Part shown: positions 6,435-9,905 of the stretch, one piece after another
Numbering within the stretch: position 1 is the first letter of the stretch
How the letters are laid out: each line of letters begins with the position of its first letter
Assembly (NCBI GenBank): GCA_964577195.1
Contig: CAZNYF010000110.1
Location: 1-9,905 of the forward strand
From: HyVt-560 sp964577195
Lineage (GTDB): Bacteria > Pseudomonadota > Gammaproteobacteria > UWMA-0217
Direction of reading: 5' to 3'
Length of the DNA stretch: 9,905 nt
The notes under the pieces: model-generated
What the model was told of the DNA's origin: nothing
The model's database searches: none
What the model saw: only the letters and a program-made list of their open reading frames with translations
Program-made: the position numbers and the translations under genes

Positions 6435-6893
6435 TTAGGCAGGCTTCACGTGTTGATTACAGCCGGATGGTAGAATTGATGTGCGCATCCAGAAGTGTTC
6501 AATTTGCCGAATAGATTCTATAAAATTTTGTAGTCCAACCTCTTTCTTGACATAGGCATTTGCGCCTTCAGCGTATGAGTTACAGATATCTGTTTTGTCT
6601 GGCGAGGTGGTGAGAATGACGACAGGGATGTGGCAAATACTAGGGGTAGTTTTGATTTCACGCAGAACCTTGCGACCGTCTTTCAGGGGCATATTAAGAT
6701 CAAGCAAAATTAAATCAGGGCTCATAGCATTTTCATAGGGACTTTTTTTGTATAAATAGTCCATGACGGCGGCACCATCATCTAGCGTAGATATGTCCAC
6801 CCTTGAAATACACTTACCCAGAATATCAATGAGCATATCCTGGTCACTCTTATCATCGTCAACGATTAATACATTAATTATTGCTTGCTGCAT
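6435..6893 (-). CDS. Single-domain response regulator, Rcp1-like
   Basis: A 152-residue receiver without output domain. It has acidic Asp12/Asp13 in LIVDDD, phospho-acceptor Asp65 in LLDLNMP, followed by KDGRKVL, Thr95/Thr96 in VILTTSPDK, and Lys116 in YVKKEV. The pattern DLNMPxKDGRxVLxEIK, LTTSxxxxDI and the C-terminal IExFW match the Rcp1 family, small receivers classically paired with bacteriophytochrome-type kinases. That pairing fits the SHDLREPLR-type HisKA domain of the gene immediately upstream. Spacing is 11 bases after that kinase's stop, with an AAAGGA ribosome site (6900-6905) six bases before ATG. The usual short Rcp1 C-terminal extension is present (about 133-152). It probably carries phosphate from the membrane kinase to a downstream partner, possibly the receiver-kinase encoded next. 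Confidence 0.92.
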   Translation of the reverse strand: MQQAIINVLIVDDDKSDQDMLIDILGKCISRVDISTLDDGAAVMDYLYKKSPYENAMSPDLILLDLNMPLKDGRKVLREIKTTPSICHIPVVILTTSPDKTDICNSYAEGANAYVKKEVGLQNFIESIRQIEHFWMRTSILPSGCNQHVKPA

Positions 6894-6904
6894 TTCTTAT
6901 CCTT

Positions 6905-8668
6905 TCACTGGGAGTTGCCACTCAAAATTATTGAGTTGCTAAGTGATTTATTAATTGTAAAAAAGAATGTGGCTCCCTTGCCGATGTCAGACTCCGCCCA
7001 TATTTTTCCGTGATGCCGTTCAGTGCAGGCCTTGCAAATTGCCAAGCCAATCCCTGTGCCATCATATTCATCGTGCGTGTGTAGTCGCTTGAAGATAGAA
7101 AAGATGCGTTCGGTTTGTTTTCTGTCAAAGCCGATACCTTCATCGCGTACCGAGAACTTCCATTCTTCTTTACATTCGATGACGGAAACATGTATGCGCG
7201 GTGGTTTATCGCCACAAAATTTGATGGCGTTACTGATAAGGTTCTGTAAGGTTTGCTCCAGTTGCATTTTATTGCCACGAATCACTGGTAGTGAATCATG
7301 TGTAATCTGTGCTTGAGATTGGTTAATAGATATCTCAATGTTCCCCAGTGCGACCTTAAGCACCCTGTTCATATCAAGAGGTCTAAATTTATCCGTTGAC
7401 TGTGACGCGCGGGAATACAGCAGCAGGTCATTGATCAAGCGATCCATGCGCTGGGCACCATTAGTTATGTAGCCAATATACTTTCTGCCTTTTTCGTCGA
7501 CTTTGTCTGTATAACGCTCGGCGAATAGCTCAGCGTAATTTGCAACTTTACGCAGTGGTTCACGCAAGTCGTGTGAGGCGATATAGGCAAATTGTTCAAG
7601 TTCTTTATTTGACTGTTCCAGATGATGCATTGCATTAACAGCATTCATATTCGCAGTTGCCAGCGCCATTTCATTTTCTTTTGATGCCTTAAGCACTCTG
7701 CTAAGGGTCTCGTTGGTAGCCCGCAGATGTCGATGGGTGCGCATATCGTCCAGCACCAGACCGGCAAAGGGTATGGCATAGGCAATGATCTTTAGAAATT
7801 GAGCAATATTGAAGTGGTTGTCAAACAGTGCAGTGGAACCAAAAGCCATATGCACTTGAACAAGAACCTCCGGTATGGTGCTGATAATAAGGGCATATGC
7901 GAAAATGCTCGGATTTTTTTTGTAGAATTTGGGATAAATATATAGGCCTGCAAGCAGGAACAGCAACAGTGTCACTATGTCCCAAGGCCTGGCGATGATG
8001 GATTCGGGGTATATCATTTGTGGCAATTGCACATGAGTCGCAGAATAGTTAATGATCAAATAGCCGATCAGAACAAAGGATAAACTGACGGCTATAAAAT
8101 AGTTTTTATTGGCTTTAAGCTTGTTGGCGTCGATCAGCAGGAACAATCCAACGCCAAGAATCATAATGACCACATGGAAGCCTCGACTGATTGACCACGT
8201 GAAGGGAATTAGCTCACTGTTTTCAGCTGCTGTATTGATCAGGTGTGCTGTTGCCAGGGTATGAAAGGCACCCATGCTGCCAGCACATAGCAGGGCAAAA
8301 CCAATGATAGGTGTCGTTATATTGCCAGTGATACGGTAATGGGAAAATGCCAGTACGAAGATAAAAATTGCTATGCCAAAGGCGCTCCATTCAAGTAGAG
8401 CCTGGGTAAATTCTCCGTCCGCTTGGTAGGGTAGTGCATCGGCTGGGTGTGCCGCCGTTGCATTTGTAAGATCTAGGACTGTGGAAGGTGAGCTGAAATC
8501 AATGCCCAGGGTGTTTAGCAGGGACGGCGATAAGCAAATTATTATGACGCCAAGCAACATCCAATAGGGGAGTTTTGTTGATTCGTTTTGTTTCGGCCGG
8601 GTGGTCTCTACGGTTGGCAGTGCGATTGCCGTTTCGGAAGCCAATACGGTTTCATTCGAATTGTACAT
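6905..8668 (-). CDS. Multi-pass membrane sensor histidine kinase (MASE3-like sensor, HisKA, HATPase_c)
   Basis: First gene of the operon, 587 residues from ATG 8668. That start is chosen because GGAAG (8676-8680) sits seven bases upstream. An ATG at 8725 in the same frame would add 19 polar residues and has no ribosome site. After a polar N-terminus, about eight hydrophobic segments follow (roughly 35-55, 89-109, 118-141, 159-180, 189-207, 228-245, 253-275, 287-307). The pattern, with GAFHTL and FTWSISR, suggests a MASE3-type membrane sensor domain; this is a by-eye assignment. A linker likely to be coiled coil (about 312-355) leads to HisKA (His366 in SHDLREPLR) and HATPase_c (N-box Asn480, G1 DEGIGF from Asp509, G2 GTGIGLAI near 537). 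Both catalytic modules look intact. The signal is unknown. It probably phosphorylates the Rcp1-like receiver that follows. Confidence 0.9.
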   Translation of the reverse strand: MYNSNETVLASETAIALPTVETTRPKQNESTKLPYWMLLGVIIICLSPSLLNTLGIDFSSPSTVLDLTNATAAHPADALPYQADGEFTQALLEWSAFGIAIFIFVLAFSHYRITGNITTPIIGFALLCAGSMGAFHTLATAHLINTAAENSELIPFTWSISRGFHVVIMILGVGLFLLIDANKLKANKNYFIAVSLSFVLIGYLIINYSATHVQLPQMIYPESIIARPWDIVTLLLFLLAGLYIYPKFYKKNPSIFAYALIISTIPEVLVQVHMAFGSTALFDNHFNIAQFLKIIAYAIPFAGLVLDDMRTHRHLRATNETLSRVLKASKENEMALATANMNAVNAMHHLEQSNKELEQFAYIASHDLREPLRKVANYAELFAERYTDKVDEKGRKYIGYITNGAQRMDRLINDLLLYSRASQSTDKFRPLDMNRVLKVALGNIEISINQSQAQITHDSLPVIRGNKMQLEQTLQNLISNAIKFCGDKPPRIHVSVIECKEEWKFSVRDEGIGFDRKQTERIFSIFKRLHTHDEYDGTGIGLAICKACTERHHGKIWAESDIGKGATFFFTINKSLSNSIILSGNSQ

Positions 8669-8675
8669 ACAACAT

Positions 8676-8680
8676 CTTCC
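8676..8680 (-). promoter_or_regulatory. Ribosome binding site deciding the start of the membrane kinase
   Basis: GGAAG on the minus strand with a 7-base spacer before ATG 8668. The upstream in-frame ATG at 8725 lies inside a short inverted repeat (8721-8738) and has no comparable site, so 8668 is preferred. Confidence 0.65.
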
Positions 8681-8888
8681 TTGATGCGATGGTTTAGCCC
8701 TGTCAGCAGAGCTTGTTAGCCACATAAACCCCTATGTGACGGATATTATTAAACCAGATATATTAATCTAGATATGTGGAATAAAAAAATCTACCTCTCA
8801 CTCTTTATTTGAGTGTCATAGCATGGCTATCGGCAAGCCGAGTTATTTCTTGATATTCGTGGCATTACGAAATTGTGGGTTTCTGCTA

Positions 8889-8919
8889 TGCCAGGCAAAG
8901 GCATTGCATTTGTCTGGTA
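8889..8919. repeat. 11-bp imperfect hairpin with 9-base loop
   Basis: The arm at 8889-8899 (TGCCAGGCAAA) pairs with 8909-8919 (TTTGTCTGGTA) over eleven positions, two of them G-T, with a 9-base loop that can form two further G-C pairs. It is the strongest stem in the intergenic region and is followed by a second, imperfect hairpin at 8929-8946. It could be a REP-like element, a decayed repeat or part of an RNA; no second copy occurs in this window. Confidence 0.5.
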
Positions 8920-9053
8920 GTGTAGGTAGGGCGCACTTCGTGTACCATCTTGGCATGAGAAACGCGCTTTATATCACTAGGAGCACTCAGAGAGGGTGGC
9001 TCTATCTAGTATAGAGAAAACGTGAAGCTTTAAAACAAAATATCCATAAATAA

Positions 9054-9093
9054 CGGCATTTTAGGGTGGACGCTAAAAAGACAATGAATGCCG
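9054..9093. promoter_or_regulatory. Nested inverted repeat upstream of the ppk2 start
   Basis: CGGCATT (9054-9060) and AATGCCG (9087-9093) form a perfect 7-bp dyad. It encloses TTTTAG (9059-9064) with CTAAAA (9073-9078) around an 8-base loop; the two dyads share two T residues. It lies just upstream of the candidate ppk2 promoter and could be an operator or cruciform. No T tract follows on the plus strand, so it is not an intrinsic terminator in that direction. Confidence 0.35.
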
Positions 9094-9100
9094 CGACGGA

Positions 9101-9136
9101 TTGATTAAAAGAAAGTTTCTATACTATGAATATAGT
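9101..9136 (+). promoter_or_regulatory. Candidate promoter region for ppk2
   Basis: Contains TTGATT (9101-9106), TATACT (9120-9125), TATGAA (9125-9130) and TATAGT (9131-9136). The -10-like hexamers are good, but no pair has both strong boxes at 16-18 bases; TTGATT with TATGAA gives 18 bases with 4/6 matches each. The exact start point cannot be fixed from sequence. Confidence 0.3.
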
Positions 9137-9160
9137 GAGTTATTGATAGGTGTACTAAAA

Positions 9161-9905
9161 ATGTTTAATGCAATTGACAGTGATTTTCTTGTGCCGTTTG
9201 ACGGCAAATTTTCAATAGAAAATAGCCTAACGAAAATAAAAGACGTTGCTTATGACAAAAAATCATATAAAAAATATTTGACTCAACTGAATGATCGTAT
9301 CGACGACGATCAAAGAATGTTGTATGCCCAGGATGAGTATGCCGTGTTATTGGTATTTCAGGCGATGGATGCGGCGGGTAAAGACAGTACCATTCGCGCT
9401 GTAACGCGTGGTATTAACCCGGCGGGTTGCCAGGTGTTTAGCTTTAAGCAGCCATCAAAAGAAGAGTTAGACCACGACTTTCTCTGGCGTACAGCCAAGC
9501 GTATGCCTGAGCGTGGTCGTATTGGTGTTTTCAACCGTAGCTATTACGAAGAAGTGTTGGTTGTCCGAGTGCATCCAGAGTATTTGCGTTATCAACGTCT
9601 GCCGAATCGGGTCGGAGGTAGCGAATTATGGCACCAACGTTATGAGTCAATTCGTCAGCATGAGCATCATTTGGCAAGAAATGGCACGGTCATTATTAAA
9701 TTCTGGCTTAATGTTTCGCAAGAAGAGCAAAAACAGCGGTTTCTGGCGCGAATTGATACCCCAGAAAAAAACTGGAAGTTTTCATCAGCAGATATTGAAG
9801 AGAGGCAGCATTGGGATAATTATATGGCAGCTTATGAGGACGCGCTGAACGAGACTTCTCGGCCCTGGGCACCCTGGTACGCGATCCCTGCTGATGATAA
9901 ACGCG
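9161..9905 (+). CDS. ppk2: Polyphosphate kinase 2 family phosphotransferase, 3' end outside window
   Basis: Uses inorganic polyphosphate as phosphoryl donor to nucleotides (NMP/NDP), or the reverse; cytosolic. The frame is open from ATG 9161 through the right edge (248 complete codons), so the C-terminus is missing. The family normally runs to roughly 260-300 residues. Visible: an N-terminal helical segment (about 30-55), Walker A-like AMDAAGKDST (about 68-77), conserved RGINPAGCQVFSFKQP (about 83-98), the Walker B-like segment IGVFNRSYYEE (about 121-131), and the lid/base segment FLARIDTPEKNWKFS (about 194-208), with DIEERQHWDNY and PWAPWY after it. The FNRSYYEEVLVVRVHPE form resembles the class III-like PPK2 group, which includes enzymes active on AMP and ADP; the class assignment is inference. 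A weak AGG ribosome site (9148-9150) precedes the ATG by ten bases. The gene diverges from the signalling operon. Confidence 0.92.
   Translation, partial: MFNAIDSDFLVPFDGKFSIENSLTKIKDVAYDKKSYKKYLTQLNDRIDDDQRMLYAQDEYAVLLVFQAMDAAGKDSTIRAVTRGINPAGCQVFSFKQPSKEELDHDFLWRTAKRMPERGRIGVFNRSYYEEVLVVRVHPEYLRYQRLPNRVGGSELWHQRYESIRQHEHHLARNGTVIIKFWLNVSQEEQKQRFLARIDTPEKNWKFSSADIEERQHWDNYMAAYEDALNETSRPWAPWYAIPADDKR

Larger units (their letters stand above)
8669..9160. other. Divergent intergenic region rich in inverted repeats
   Basis: About 490 bases between the signalling operon and ppk2 with no convincing gene. It must hold both promoters. The operon side (8741-8790) is very A/T-rich with TAATAT-like elements on the minus strand but no good -35. 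Inverted repeats seen: CACATA/TATGTG (8721-8738), CCAGATAT/ATATGTGG with one mismatch (8754-8779), CACTC/GAGTG (8799-8815), TCGGC/GCCGA (8830-8841), an 11-bp stem at 8889-8919, an imperfect TTC-loop hairpin at 8929-8946, CTCTAT/ATAGAG (9000-9016) and CGGCATT/AATGCCG (9054-9093). A 63-codon open frame at 8823-9014 overlaps several of these and is not called as a gene. Confidence 0.6.

Noticed and set aside
8669..8725. 19-residue N-terminal extension of the membrane kinase from ATG 8725
   Set aside because: No ribosome site, the start lies in an inverted repeat, and the extension is polar with no role in the sensor fold. ATG 8668 has GGAAG at good spacing.
8823..9014. 63-codon plus-strand open frame in the intergenic region
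   Set aside because: Only a weak GAG-type ribosome site, no recognisable family, and it runs through several inverted repeats. The composition looks like non-coding DNA. A homologue with a conserved reading frame would change this.
9513..9848. 111-codon plus-strand open frame
   Set aside because: It lies in another frame within ppk2, whose own frame is open from 9161 to the window end with clear PPK2 motifs.

Overview
The window reads as chromosomal DNA of a free-living gammaproteobacterium with moderate G+C (judged by eye, not computed). The proteins GuaA, TadA and MltF are close in motif order and length to the gammaproteobacterial versions. The order guaA, tadA, a small secreted-protein gene, then mltF facing them resembles the arrangement known in Pseudomonas and relatives. 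I cannot name a genus. A marine Pseudomonadales/Cellvibrionales-type lineage is only a guess.

Region 1 (1-4058) is housekeeping. It holds the end of guaA (GMP synthase, 5' end outside the window), then tadA (tRNA adenosine deaminase, start next to or overlapping the guaA stop), then a small secreted DUF922-type putative metalloprotease. Convergent to these is mltF (membrane-bound lytic transglycosylase F).

Region 2 (4059-4469) is a divergent promoter region containing a perfect 15-bp palindrome, then a complete tRNA-Ser(CGA) with encoded CCA, followed by a run of small stem-loops. In E. coli the gene divergent from mltF is purL; here that slot holds the tRNA.

Region 3 (4470-8668, minus strand) is a compact four-gene signalling operon. 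Its order is a multi-pass membrane histidine kinase (MASE3-like sensor), a single-domain Rcp1-like receiver, a soluble receiver-histidine kinase whose C-terminal tail looks like a degenerate GGDEF fold, and a second single-domain receiver. Gene junctions are 11 nt, 1 nt and a 4-nt ATGA overlap. Two kinases and three receiver domains without any DNA-binding domain or intact c-di-GMP enzyme suggest a phosphorelay that ends in protein-protein output, or that regulators elsewhere are the targets. This is the most interesting part of the window.

Region 4 (8669-9160) is a gene-free stretch of about 490 bases rich in inverted repeats. It separates the operon from a divergent ppk2-type polyphosphate kinase gene that starts at 9161 and runs off the right end.

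The window shows no transposase, integrase, CRISPR array or rRNA.
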